From contig CM070722.1 of the NCBI GenBank assembly GCA_036346275.1, positions 20,173,336 through 20,237,335 on the forward strand: a DNA stretch of 64,000 nt, read 5' to 3'. The notes beneath the pieces were generated by a model. That model did not search any database, was not told where the DNA came from, and saw nothing but the letters and a program-made list of their open reading frames with translations. The translations under genes and the position numbers were made by a program. Below, piece by piece: positions 22,417 through 32,903 of this stretch. Position 1 is the first letter of the stretch. Every line of letters begins with the position of its first letter. Source of the stretch: Otatea glauca (Eukaryota; Streptophyta; Magnoliopsida; Poales; Poaceae).

Positions 22417-24093
22417 TGAAGGACCGAAATGGCGATCAGAGGGGGGGGGTGAATGATCTCAAATAAAATTTTCCCCAACTCAAAGTACTCCAAACAATCT
22501 CGCATTAAAAATCTGAAACATCCAAAGATTTTCCTTCAAACTAGTGTTTCTCAGATTCGCACACCCTCCAAAACCCGAACAATTAGACAACTATGTGTAC
22601 CCCTAGCTTGCATGGATGAGAACCATGAATGATGTGAGGGATTTTTAATCACAATCCTAGTTGTCAAGTGTCCAAACAAAGAGAAATCAATTCAAAGACT
22701 ACTTTTCTAAAAGAGATAAAGCTAAAACACCAAAGTCTCTTTCCAGAAAAGTAAAAGCAGATTTTCCAGGAACTGTCCTAATTGGACCAGGGGGTTGGTA
22801 AGTTTCTGTTGCTCTAAAATTTTTGGGAATATTTCTCCCTATGAGCAGCTGAGTCATGAAACAGTCCACCAAAAATCACCTCAAAAATCCTTGTATAATA
22901 AACATGGAAAATCAAGCATTACAGATAGTCAGGAACTTCGATTAGAATGTTTAAGGCTCGGTTTTCACTTCATAGCGCTCAAACGGTGCTACCAGTAGAC
23001 TCACAAATTTTTGCAGAGATGTATATATGAGTCGCACACCTTCTTCAACAAGAATCACTTAAAAATGATTTTTATAGATTTTTATAAAAATCAACGACTG
23101 ACTATTGTGTGAAGAACAGGTTCTGGACAGATTTGCAATTCGATAAAAACTTGATCTCTAGTCTATCCTAGGGTGCAAGAAAGATGTAAAACCATTTGAA
23201 CACCATCAAAACATCCTAGAAGAACAGCATTTAGAAGGTAAATTGCAAGAAAGTAAATTGCGAGAATGTAAATGCGGGAAAGTAAATGCTGAATTTAAAT
23301 TGCGTAAAGTAAAGACATAATGTAAATGCGCAATTTAAATTCTCAATAAGGTAAAGAAAATTTTTGTATTTTCTGGATGAAAGGTTTACAAAGCCACACT
23401 TGATGTGGGCAAAGCTCAAAGGAGCAACTCAAACCTTCAAGGGGGGAAGGCTACCCCTCCACCCCTATTTATACAACTCTTGGGCCACCTACCACCCTTA
23501 GATGAGCCTCTAAATCCTAGAGCATCCATCAAGGGCTAGGATTAACCCACTCAACCAGCCATGCAAGGGTTCACCCAAAACCCACAACACAAATAGGTTT
23601 TCTTGCACAGTTCTCAAAGCACACTAACTAGACCCGCTAACCTATCAACTAGACCAAAATCCAATGGTCTTCATTGATCCATGCAGCACCTAGCTAGCAT
23701 CTCATCCGTTCCTTGTCTTCACGGCTTGCCACAACTCCGTCTCCGATCATCTTCCCACGATTACCAACCGTCTGAACCTCTGACGCTCCTTGCCTAGTCC
23801 CGGTCATCCTTCGCCTGACTATGATCTAGCATCGTCAACCTGCAACCATCAAAAACAAGGAAATACCTCACATACCAATGTTCAATCATCAAAAATGCTC
23901 ACAATTAATTATGTCTCAATCATTAGTCGGTTCTACCGCCAGCCACAGGCCGGTAGTATCGCAAGAAGCTAACAAAACTCAAATTGCATCCTTTTGAATT
24001 CAAATTCAAATCAAACTCAAACCTGAGCACACCTTGTTCAAATAAAGTCAAATACTCATCACAAACATGGATGGACCTCCACATGGTCCTTCA
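22417..24093 (-). repeat. Element B 5' LTR
   Basis: 1677 bp, TGAAGG...CCTTCA termini, close match to 7800-9472. TATA box at 23466-23473. The outer edge is followed directly by the duplicated GGATC. Confidence 0.9.
23466..23473 (-). promoter_or_regulatory. TATA box of element B 5' LTR
   Basis: The minus strand reads TATAAATA before AGGGGTGGAGGGG, identical in context to 8846-8853. Confidence 0.65.
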
Positions 24094-24133
24094 GGATCAT
24101 TCACCCCCCTCTGATCGCCATCTCGGTCCTTCA
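24094..24133 (+). repeat. Element A 3' LTR, final segment after B
   Basis: GGATC (TSD copy) is followed by ATTCACCCCCCTCTGATCGC and the rest of the normal LTR end, finishing GGTCCTTCA at 24133. It completes the A LTR that stops at 7799. Confidence 0.88.
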
Positions 24134-24589
24134 GCAATAGAGGCACGATAGTGGGTAGCGGTGGTGTCACACTGGTTGTGAGATCGTAGGAGGGGTGGGT
24201 GGCTGGCCGTGGGACAACGAGTCTTTGACTTGATGTTTGGGTAGCATGAGGTGACAGGTGAAGGACGGTGTAGAATCTGGCAGCGGTGAACCACCTGTGT
24301 GAAAGAAGGGGAAGAAGGAAGTGTGTAGTGGGAAGATGATAGAAGAGTGGTAGAAGAGGAAAAGTTTTGCACCGGCATCTACCACGAGATGGAGGGATGA
24401 GGTGCGTGGGACTTGTGGGGTTAGGGTTAGAGGTTGGGTTTGTGATGAGTGAGTTTATATACGTAGGGGTGCAATCGGCTCGGACCTGGTCGGATATCGT
24501 TATTTCTGTATACTAAACCATATTTTTCGTCGGACTCAAACAAGTTTTATTATTCCATAAGAAGTTGCTACCCAACGTTATACTGTTTG
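24134..24589. other. Unassigned flank of element A
   Basis: No gene is recognisable. The stretch is G-rich on the plus strand to about 24450 (many GGTGG and GAAG runs), then turns AT-rich. The minus-strand ORF at 24097-24378 looks compositional. Confidence 0.4.
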
Positions 24590-24900
24590 AACAGCTTCTA
24601 ACAGTATAGCAAAGTTTCAGCAAGTTTTATGTTTTGTCAAAGTTTCAATGATTTTCATGTTTCGTCGAAAGTTTCAGGTTGATGTTTCAGCAAAGTTTTA
24701 GAAGGTTTCACCAATGTTTCGAAAAGAGTTACATAGCGTTTTAGCACGTTTCACGAAAGTTACAAAAGGTTTCAACAAGTTTCAAGAGGTTTCAGTGAAG
24801 TTTCAAAGAGTTTTAGCAAAGTTTCATCCAATTACAAATAAGTTTCAGTCAAAATTTCACAAGTTTTAATGTTTTAGTATGTTTCAAGGAAGTTTTTTTC
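24590..24900 (+). repeat. Dense GTTTCA short-repeat field
   Basis: GTTTCA and one-base variants (GTTTTA, GTTACA) occur about every 12-18 bases for some 310 bases, often as AAGTTTCA followed by a short spacer. Units are not a clean tandem array. Such dense short repeats are known near the ends of CACTA and some other DNA transposons, but no terminal CACTA motif was found. Confidence 0.6.
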
Positions 24901-25009
24901 ATAACCTGAAAAATCAAAGCAAGTTTTAGACAAAAAACATCAAAACTCTGTGAATTTGAATAATATTTGATGCATATTACAAAAAAGAGAGGTTTGAAAC
25001 AAAGTTTTG

Positions 25010-25560
25010 GAAACCCATGTAGCATTGCACACGGCATGCTCGTCATCATCATCATTGCTGGGTACCCCCCCGGCGGCTGTTAGGCTGTTCTGTGTGGTCG
25101 CAATCTCTTCCATGTGCCTCACCAACTCAATGTGGCCACTTCGCCACCTCCACACACCTTCATCGCCCAGCTTTGTTGCACCTGTGTTGCTGCTCTAGGG
25201 CTTGTTGCACTCGCCATACCTGCTTGGCTCATACCGTCGCACCTACTCGTTGACACCGTCGCTCCCGCTTGGCTCAAAAACGTCATCACAGACGGTTCAC
25301 CGTCTGTAAGCATGTGTTAGTGATATATACGGTGCACCACAAACAGTTTCTGAACCATCTTTGAAAGACCTATCACAGATAGTTCTTATCAAGAACCGTC
25401 TGAGCTTACAAAGCATGCTTCAAGAGATCAACTCTATAATAATAAGTATGCTTTGTTACAAAGCATGCAGCCAAACTCAAGCAAATACTTCTACAATAGT
25501 CTATACCTTATACATATATCTTGTTAGATTTTGGTGTTAGTTTGTGACCATGACATTGAG
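25010..25560. other. Degenerate inverted motifs around ACAGACGGTTC
   Basis: Near 25288-25425 the sequence holds ACAGACGGTTCACCGTCTGT (a near-perfect palindrome) and later CACAGATAGTTC and AAGAACCGTCTGAG. This resembles the end of a decayed DNA transposon. The upstream 25010-25280 region has a weak minus-strand ORF (24940-25155) with no recognised domain. Confidence 0.35.
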
Positions 25561-26557
25561 AACAACAAAACTTGACTTCCAGTCACTTTCAAGATTATGG
25601 TTCAGTGAGGAGCATAAGAGAACCATCATTTAGTTTTTCTGGAAGTTAATTCAATCCTATGGAAGATTATTGTTGAAAGTAAATGACTAAAACAACAAGG
25701 CAAAATGTAACATCTGTAGGTACAATCAAGCTTCCACACAGATGCAGATATCATTGCAACTAACAAATAAAATGTCTCTAATTCGCTCAAAGCTGACATA
25801 GATCACATCAAGCACATAGTCCCTAACTATAGATCCATCATATTAAGGAAAAAAATGAAGAACGGACACAGAAATGAATATGCAATGTTCAAGAAATATT
25901 TTTAAACCAAAATTTGTAAGGTTGAGCTATTCAGAAATAAGGAAAGGAAGTAGTAAGTTATATAGTGTTATATATTTCTTATTTGAGCTAGGTCTAACTG
26001 CTAGTGTTTGTTGATTGTTATGCAAAACCATATGAGATAATTGGAACAACTATAGTTACCAAGTCTACAAAGTGTATTTGCAGCAACTCTCTACCATTGT
26101 ACATATATAACCATTGACATAATTTCGTTCCAAAACCTCAACAAGTATTTTATGTTCAACTCCACTTTTACTATAACTAGTAAGGTGCCCGTGTGTAGCA
26201 ACGAAACTAAAAAAATTGCACAAATTATCAGTAGGGGAATAATTCAAAAAAATGTAGGGGGAAGCACATAGAATGAACAATTACTTGTAATGGATGTATT
26301 ATGCACCATACCGTCGTCAAAATGTAAAACATATCGAAAGGAGAAAGGAGGATCATCAGAAAGATAGCATACAAAAGAAACTGCAAAGACGCAAATAGAT
26401 ATGTCAATTTCACCACCGTGGATTTGAAAAAACAATGCATCAGTATAGAAAACACATCATGATATTTTTGCTTTGAATGTGGGAAAGGATGGAATAAGTG
26501 GATCATACATCAGCCAGAATTTCAGATTCTCTTTAACATTATAAGCAGCCATCAATA
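25561..26557. other. Unassigned AT-rich region
   Basis: No coding region recognised. At about 26178 the text CTAGTAAGGTGCCCGTGTG resembles the edge of a common grass repeat; class not determined. Confidence 0.3.
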
Positions 26558-26565
26558 TATGTACA
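26558..26565. other. Target-site duplication of the Ds-like element, left copy
   Basis: TATGTACA here versus TGTGTACA at 29227-29234, 7 of 8 matching. Eight bases is the hAT TSD length. Confidence 0.75.
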
Positions 26566-28039
26566 TAGGGATGAAAACGAAATGGAAACAGTCGGTAAAT
26601 GGTTGTTCCGTTTTCGTTTCCACATTTTTTACCGGTAACGAAAATGAAATCGGAAACCCGGAAATGGATAGTGACGGAAGTGAATGCGGAACGGAACTGA
26701 GCGGATATAGAAACAAAAGCGAAAAATTCCACAAGAACATAGTACGTGATCTTTCTAAGCATGCCAACTTAGAATGAAAACTAGATACATACGCGCGGCA
26801 CCACGCTGCACGCGTGTGACACTAGACTTTGTGAATAGGAGTCTATGCTGGAGTATTTTTGTTGTATTCTTTTTGACATACACGTATATTCGGGGTTATG
26901 AACAATGCATATCCAAATGAACACGAGGTTATCCACACACGAACAATGCATGTTGTTGTTCATGTGTGGATGTGCAAATATAAAAGAACACGAGCTTAGC
27001 GCTAGATTTCATAAAAGCATATCAAGTATAGCTAAATCAAAAGTCATAAGCACATATTCGTTAGGGCCAAAGCAAGAACGCTTGCATAGATCAAGAACGA
27101 CATTATAAGGACAAGGGTACCTTGGTAAGGAAGATATCGAGTAATATCTCGGTTGCAGGCGAGCAGCAACAACTTAAAAGATGACACCAAGAGGAGGCTT
27201 TGCTCATGAGAACTTCGATATAACTTCTAAGAGACTTCTTCGATTTGCGACTAAACATTCAGGTATGTTCCCAGTGAGTGAATTTCTAGTAAGATATCTG
27301 CAAGACAATTTTGGTTGAGATGAATTCAGAAAGGAGCCCAATAAAATGGCATGTTTTTAGTTCAATTTATCTTAAATATCACAACTTACATGTAATCCAC
27401 TCTTCCCATGTTAGCAAAAGAAGATGTTATTCCTCCCGTCAGTTTATTAAAGGTCAGATCCCTACATAGCAAACATTGATGATAAAACATGTGAATAAAT
27501 AACAAGGACATTTAGCATGAACATATTTTATGCATGTACTGTTTACAAACATGCTGCATTGCTTTATATGTAATCCACGTGAGGCCAATGAGAACAAGAC
27601 CCCAGATTTCACTATCCGCCGCAAAATTGAAATATAGCTATATAAGCTTTAACACAACTATATGGACAGCCTAGGCCTCACCAGCATATGCTTAAAAATC
27701 ATGTCACAAACTTCAGTCAAAATCAAATTAACTGTTGATAACTAGTATGTCATACAAAGCTCCAATTGTAACAGCAAAAGTACACAAAGGAAGAACAGGT
27801 ATAGATTAATGGCATTCTACTATTTATGATCAAAGTTCAATCCAATCACCATCCGGAAGAGCAACAACCAATAGATAAAGGCCACTCAATTGACACAGAG
27901 CTAGTACAAGTCACACAAACAAGACTATCTTATAAACCAAGATTAATAGTAAAGTAAAATTTCCCCTTGTGTTTTGTTTGGAATCCTTCATATGCTCATT
28001 GTCGATATTTCAACTATCTTCAACACAAATTGAACTATC

Positions 28040-28445
28040 TTCTGAAACAACAAATGTTCAGCTCACTCCCAGACTCAAATCATAAAGCCATGCACCTACA
28101 GTAACCCAATTGCATCTGCAGGCTCCAGCTTCTATGACAGATAGAGCTAAATTGCTACTTAGAAGCACAAAAATTGGATCTTTGCAAGTAAACTATCTTC
28201 ACCATAAATTGAACTTATGAATCAGAATTCAAAACCTTACTAAGTCTCATATGCCGAATCAATAAAATTCAATTTTTGAATCCACAAATTCTCCAGCTCA
28301 CTCCTAGACTCGTCAAATCCTAGAGCACATCCCCCTACAATTACCTAATTTCCACTGAAGGCTGCAGCATAAACGATTGATAAAAGCTAAATTGCTACTC
28401 AGAATCACAAAACATATCTCCTTACAGGTTAAACCCATCCACAAT
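28040..28445. repeat. Diverged ~240-bp duplication inside the Ds-like element
   Basis: 28058-28190 and 28300-28430 share a common order of words (CAGCTCACTCC.AGACTC, ACCTA.., GCTAAATTGCTACT.AGAA.CACAAAA). Similarity is partial, so it is an old direct repeat. In the minus orientation both copies lie downstream of the captured exon, possibly within intron sequence. Confidence 0.5.
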
Positions 28446-28449
28446 TTAC

Positions 28450-28767
28450 CTTTTAAAAATACCTCCTTCCGGGCTCCAACCCCTTCATGACACCATTGAA
28501 GACGAAGCCCGGATCCCTCCACTTGACACTGTCATTCACCGCCGAATTGCACATGTGCTTCTGCTCGTACATCTTCACCTCTATCTCCAACTCCCTCCAG
28601 CCCTTCTCCTCCTCCCTCCCTAGTCCGTACCTGACCATCGTCTTCCAACCGTCGCTGCACAAGAACAGCGCCCACATCTCGTCGACCCTATCTGCGAATG
28701 CGAGGTGCACCTGCTCGGGCCAGGCCGAGTTGGCCAATGCGACCTCATCAGAAAGTGTAGATTTCAC
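28450..28767 (-). pseudogene. Captured purple acid phosphatase fragment (PAP2/PAP9-like N-terminal domain)
   Basis: The minus-strand frame includes WPEQVHLAFADRVDEMWALF, YEQKHMCNSAV and RDPGFVFNGVMKGLEPGRRYF, the N-terminal Fn-like domain of the plant PAP2/PAP9-type purple acid phosphatases. Only about 100 of some 650 residues are present and the metallophosphatase domain is absent. A TAA replaces the tyrosine expected after RRYF; the next codon AAG is followed directly by GTAAAT, a plausible intron donor (28449-28444), as expected if the fragment is an exon end plus intron start. The frame has no ATG start. It is a transduplicated host piece, not a functional enzyme. Family recognition is from memory and unsearched. 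Confidence 0.75.
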
Positions 28768-28774
28768 TCTTTAG

Positions 28775-28945
28775 CCGGTGGGGGCGACGCGGTGGGGGGA
28801 GGGGAGGACGACGAGGATGGTGCGTTGGTGGGATGCCACCGATGGGGAGAGACTAGGTGGGGAGAGACGAGGTGGGGGGATGCCGTCGGTGGGGGGAGCT
28901 GCGGAGGGGAGACGAGGGGCGGCACCAGTGCAGTTGTCTAGGGCT
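28775..28945 (+). other. G-rich patch inside the Ds-like element
   Basis: Runs of GGGG separated by A/C/T (for example GGTGGGGGGAGGGGAGG) give many potential quadruplex-forming tracts on the plus strand. It lies immediately upstream of the captured exon as read on the minus strand. The plus-strand ORFs crossing it (28705-28941, 28778-29077) are low complexity. Confidence 0.5.
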
Positions 28946-29234
28946 CAGGGTGACGGGGGTCGGTGTGTGTTGACTATTGAAGTTTCCAAAATTTCCGGTC
29001 GGGGTGACAGGATCGGTTCCGTCATAATTTTCGGTTTTATTTATACGGAATTTCTATTCAATTTATGTATCCATTAGAACTAGCTCTGTCGTTTTTGTTT
29101 CTGTTTCTAGCAAAAAAATTTCGTTTCCATTACCATACCGACATTTTCCGTTTGTTTCCGAAAAAGACTTCCATTTCTATTTTTCGTCGGAACGGTCGGA
29201 AACTTTCCGTTCCATTTTCAACCCTATGTGTACA

Positions 29235-29718
29235 TGCTTGTTCATAGAACTCTATCTAATTGTAGTTGCACTGCGAAATAACTAAATAAAATACTGTGAA
29301 CTTAGCACTCAACGTCAGCATAAATGCGGTAAGGAACAATTTAAAAATTTTCTGACATTGACATAACAACAACTGTATGCCACATGCATACATATCTTAC
29401 TAAATGACTACTCCACATTGCTTATGGCTAGCCATGTCAGTACAAATGGACTTCAAAGGGCAAACAGAACTTCAACAAAAACAAAATCAAGCAAGTTTAG
29501 AAGCAAAAAATGCAACCCAGAGTCAGATAGGCATACCCTCCTTATTACTTTGTGTGATAAATGTGTTTGCACAAGATCAAACACTCTTACATAATTCAAT
29601 GATGATTGCGCAAAGACCCACAAATTTACTCCCCATAACCAAATCATCAGGGCCTATAATAAAAACTTGAAGCAAAATTACATAGATGCACAGGGAGGAC
29701 CTTAATTTGTAGTCTTTT
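29235..29718. other. Unassigned flank between the Ds-like element and the mobile-domain gene
   Basis: AT-rich, no coherent ORF or repeat recognised. Confidence 0.3.
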
Positions 29719-30594
29719 TGTTGGCGCCAAAAAACATGAAGAGGGTTAATCGGTCGCAACACACCTAATGAACACTGGTTTCACTTTGATCAAGGTGTGC
29801 CAACCGATTTGATCATGCAATCGTTAAGATAAATATATGATACGCTCAGAGCCGATCTGTCAAGAAACAATCGACTTAGATCTAAACAGCTAAAGAGCGG
29901 ATCAAATCAAAGTGTAACGATAATTATAATTAACCGATTAGGGAAAATTAGATGATAAAGGTAAATCTTTCCCGAAGAAGGCGATACACAACAAAATCAG
30001 AGAAAAATCAAACCTGATGGCGTAATTGATGAAGATCAACAATCGGCGATGCGCAACTTTATTGATCAGGATCAAATTACAAAGATTCTAAATTACAGAG
30101 GCTACTCCTAGTCAACGAGAAAATAAAAGATGTAAATGTGATTTATTGGATTGGTTGTGTTTTTTCTTCGCTTGCCCATGGCCATCTTTTATAGCTATCG
30201 GCCAATGTCCATATCCAATACGTTGGTTGCCATGACCTGTATCGACCTTAACTCGAATAACTCCTCCCATCTTTAGATGAATATCACTCATATCCCAACT
30301 TTAAACTCTTTTCCCTATATCCAATATCGGCCAAAATCCTCCTGAGCCTTAGCCTGACAATTCCATTATACCTTGCTAAAATCTAGTGAAACATATGCCC
30401 TCTATTTTTGGAAGATAACTTGTTATTTTCCAAAAATGTCTTCTATCGGTTTATTTCTCCATCGGCTTGTCGCAATATTTTCATCAGTAACTGCTCCATT
30501 TATGGTGCTGTAAAAATCTCGATGTATGCATCGTGCGTTTTAATTGCAAACATCCCTTCAATATTCTTCCCGTCGTTTCACTTTGTTACCCTAT
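29719..30594 (+). other. Upstream region of the mobile-domain pseudogene, possible LTR
   Basis: The stretch opens TGTTGGCGCCAAAAAACATG, a start seen on some grass Gypsy LTRs, and is scattered with ATCGG/CCGAT words (29742, 29810, 29852, 30181, 30325, 30441, 30462). No matching second LTR or primer site was found, so the LTR reading is tentative. Confidence 0.3.
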
Positions 30595-30602
30595 TATAAA
30601 TA
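30595..30602 (+). promoter_or_regulatory. TATA box upstream of the mobile-domain pseudogene
   Basis: TATAAATA lies 136 bases before the ATG at 30738, followed by a CT-rich CACACTGTCATTCTCACACC leader. Spacing fits a short 5' leader. Confidence 0.5.
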
Positions 30603-30737
30603 TGCATCCCCCACACTGTCATTCTCACACCTTCAAGCTCTCTGATCATCTGACATCGCCTTCTTCGCTTTTGCTATTAAGATCTTTGTGCTCATCATTC
30701 CTTAGTCTCCTAATCGGCTCCAACTCAGATCGGCAGA

Positions 30738-31630
30738 ATGGACTCCAGTCAGGTACTCATCCCAATCACAAACAGCTTCGACCAGTACTACCTAGGCCCT
30801 GTAGGAAACCTAGATGCCGATACAGTTATAAATGAAGAAATCCCTCACCTTCCTTTATCATCTGCTAGATACAACATATAGGGCTAGAGTAAGAGATTTA
30901 GGGCTTGGCCGACAGCGTTTAAGGGATGGAGTGCTTGGTATATTCATGTAGCAATTCAAAAGAGGGAAATATGGGAGAGGATGGGAATACCCAAGTGTCT
31001 TCCTCTTTCCTTAGTCGATCCAGAGGCCAACGAGCCCTTAGTGGACACAGCATGCTATTTCTGGTCGAAAACATTCAACGCTTTCATGTTCCGCACTGGT
31101 CCTGTCAGCCCAACTCTTTTGGATGTGGCGTAGTTGTGCTGCCTAAGGCCGGACGAGAAGAAGTATCGGCTTACAACGCCAAGCCAAAGTACAAGCTCAT
31201 CAGATCCAAGGGTGAAGGATGGAGCAAGTACATCGGCAACAACAACAAAGTGAATGGGCCAGTATCGGACGAAGAACATGTGGCCTTCCTTAACATATGG
31301 CTAGACAGGTATCTCTTCTGCGAGGCTTCTCTTGGGCTGACCCAAGTATATCAGACCATAGCAGAGCATCTAATAGAGGGTCGTCGGCTAGCGTTGGGAA
31401 AAATGCTGCTAGGGGTAGTATACCAAATGATGTACATAATCAGGAGTCGGCTATTCACGAGTTTCACTAGTTTTTCTGTTGGCAACGTAGGAGGGCCACT
31501 TTGGTTCCTCCATATTTGGGTATATTGCCTATTCAGTCGACCTTTTGCTCTGGAGCCAACTGAAGGTACAACATTTCCACAGGAAGATACCCCAGAAGGT
31601 ACAATGCCCCAGTTTAGAGCTAGCTGATCA
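30738..31630 (+). pseudogene. Plant mobile domain (aminotransferase-like) gene, decayed
   Basis: From the ATG at 30738 one frame reads MDSSQVLIPITNSFDQYYLG, later WPTAFKGWSAW, ANEPLVDTACYFWS and FNAFMFRTGPVSPTLLDVA. It stops at two close TAG codons near 30880 and another near 31130. After a frameshift the other frame (inside 30926-31627) continues EEHVAFLNIWLDRYLFCEAS, EGRRLALGKMLLGVVYQMM and GNVGGPLWFLHIW. These blocks are the plant mobile domain carried by some Gypsy and Mutator-like elements and by MAIL-type host genes. Stops and a frameshift rule out function. Host gene or transposon origin cannot be decided here; the TE-rich context favours a transposon. Confidence 0.65.
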
Positions 31631-32249
31631 TACAGCGAGAGGTTCATCATGTGCTCTGGGAATTAGACAAGGATTATGCCTATCGGCTCGAGGAAATACT
31701 TATCATTCTTCTTGTAGCTCAGCAACGAGGATTTTAGACTACAAGATTTCTTCAGTTACAGTAGCACAGCCGATTTTCCATGGCCATCTTTCCTGCATTT
31801 AGAAGCCGATAGTTCCTTAATGCCTCAAGCAACTCTAGACTTTTATAAGCTCTTCATCTCACCCAGTATACTTCATGTCGGCCTGAACACAAGGAACCGA
31901 AACATCTAGCCTTCATATGAATTTTATCATCCGTCGACTCATGCTAGGCAGCTGGGCTTTGGTCAAGTCATACCATGTCTCCAACTCTTGATCGCCATCA
32001 GCCAAGAGCAAGAGTCCGCAATGCTGCTGCAACTACTATTGTCCCAGAAATAGCCGATGAGCTTCAGATTAATGACTTTCCACACTTCTTTTTGAACACT
32101 CGTCGGCAGGCCACTTTTCTTTTTAGTGGTCATCCATTGCCTAGGAGCTTTATTTGGAGAAGACTCCGTCAGCTATCATCAACGCATTCTTTCCAAATCT
32201 TCCTGAGCCAACGGTAGTGTCTCATAGCGATTCGAGCGACGAATCTAGT
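31631..32249 (+). other. Decayed downstream part of the mobile-domain gene
   Basis: Short shifting frames continue (for example 31975-32217) with occasional codons resembling the same gene. No further domain recognised before LTR L1 begins. Confidence 0.35.
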
Positions 32250-32903
32250 TGTCGGGACCCGAATATGCAAATCCGGACCCTCTGTGTATACTGCACTAGT
32301 TCAGGATCACGCTAGTGCACACAGGCTAAACATCGGTAAATATCACAATCATACACAGCGGAAACATTATGAAAGACATCATACATTAAATAATACTAGT
32401 TGAATGACCATATGGTCAACTTACAAGACTATGCCTCGCAAGGCTGAATAACATAATAAACTGCAGTGAAATGAAAAAGTAGATAAACCCTTTAGTATAC
32501 CACAGGCAACTGACAAGGCTCACACCCTAAACATTCGTCCCCTTCTGGTACATCTCCTCCAGCATGGATGCTGACTCCTCAACTGGTGATGTTGTTGTTG
32601 GCAAGGGTGAGTACTTAAAGCACTCAACAAGTTGTGCACAGAATGCAACTCTATGTAATCTATATGCAAGGCTTATTCCAAATGAAAAGGCTATTATGGC
32701 TATTTTGCAATAAGCATAATTTATGAACAAATACAATAAATAGATTGTAAACACTGTAAAACAACTAACAGTAGTAGATAGATTCAGCATTTTCCAAATA
32801 AACCAAGTTTCCAATCCTAACTCAAGTTCCAACCTTCCATATGGCAATCCCGCCATCCCAACTAAGTTTTCCATTTAGTTAAGCAAACCCTTAGCTGTAA
32901 TTC
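32250..32903 (-). repeat. LTR L1, segment 1
   Basis: The plus strand starts TGTCGGGACCCGAATATGC, the outer end of a Gypsy LTR family whose other end reads GGGATGTTACA; element orientation is minus. It matches the G1 LTR (36274 onward and 58291 onward) through TGCACTAGT..GGATCA.GCTAGTGCACACAG and GGCAAGGGTGAGTAC. It is interrupted at 32903 by L2. Confidence 0.8.
32899..32903. other. Target-site duplication of solo LTR L2, left copy
   Basis: AATTC here and AACTC at 35708-35712, one mismatch. The intact site is visible in the sister LTR at 58953-58965 (TGTAATTCCCGAG). Confidence 0.75.

Larger units (their letters stand above)
7800..24093 (-). mobile_element. Element B: SIRE/Maximus-type Copia retrotransposon, two LTRs, interrupted twice
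   Basis: B has an LTR at each end (7800-9472 and 22417-24093), an initiator-Met-type primer site, and gag, protease, integrase, RT and RNase H in Copia order on the minus strand, with a long 3' non-coding region. It is flanked by a perfect GGATC duplication and lies inside the 3' LTR of element A. Without the two later insertions (16999-21169 plus 5 bp TSD, and ~13614-14518) it is about 11.2 kb. Many stops and frameshifts make it non-autonomous. Confidence 0.9.
26566..29226. mobile_element. Ac/Ds-like non-autonomous hAT element, 2.66 kb
   Basis: The left end TAGGGATGAAAACG and the right end ending TTTTCAACCCTA form terminal inverted repeats that match the Ac/Ds terminus (C/TAGGGATGAAA). Both ends are followed inward by many CGGAAAC, CCGTTTC and CGGTCGG motifs, the Ds-type subterminal repeats. 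An 8-bp TSD with one mismatch flanks it. No transposase is present. It carries a purple acid phosphatase fragment (28450-28767), a diverged internal duplication, a G-rich patch and otherwise AT-rich filler. It would need an Ac-type transposase in trans. Confidence 0.82.

Noticed and set aside
24464..24500. TAGGGGTGCAATCGGC as a second hAT end
   Set aside because: No inverted partner or 8-bp duplication was found nearby.
29719..30740. A full LTR before the mobile-domain gene
   Set aside because: The TGTTGGCGCC start is suggestive but there is no primer site, no matching second LTR and no clear end.
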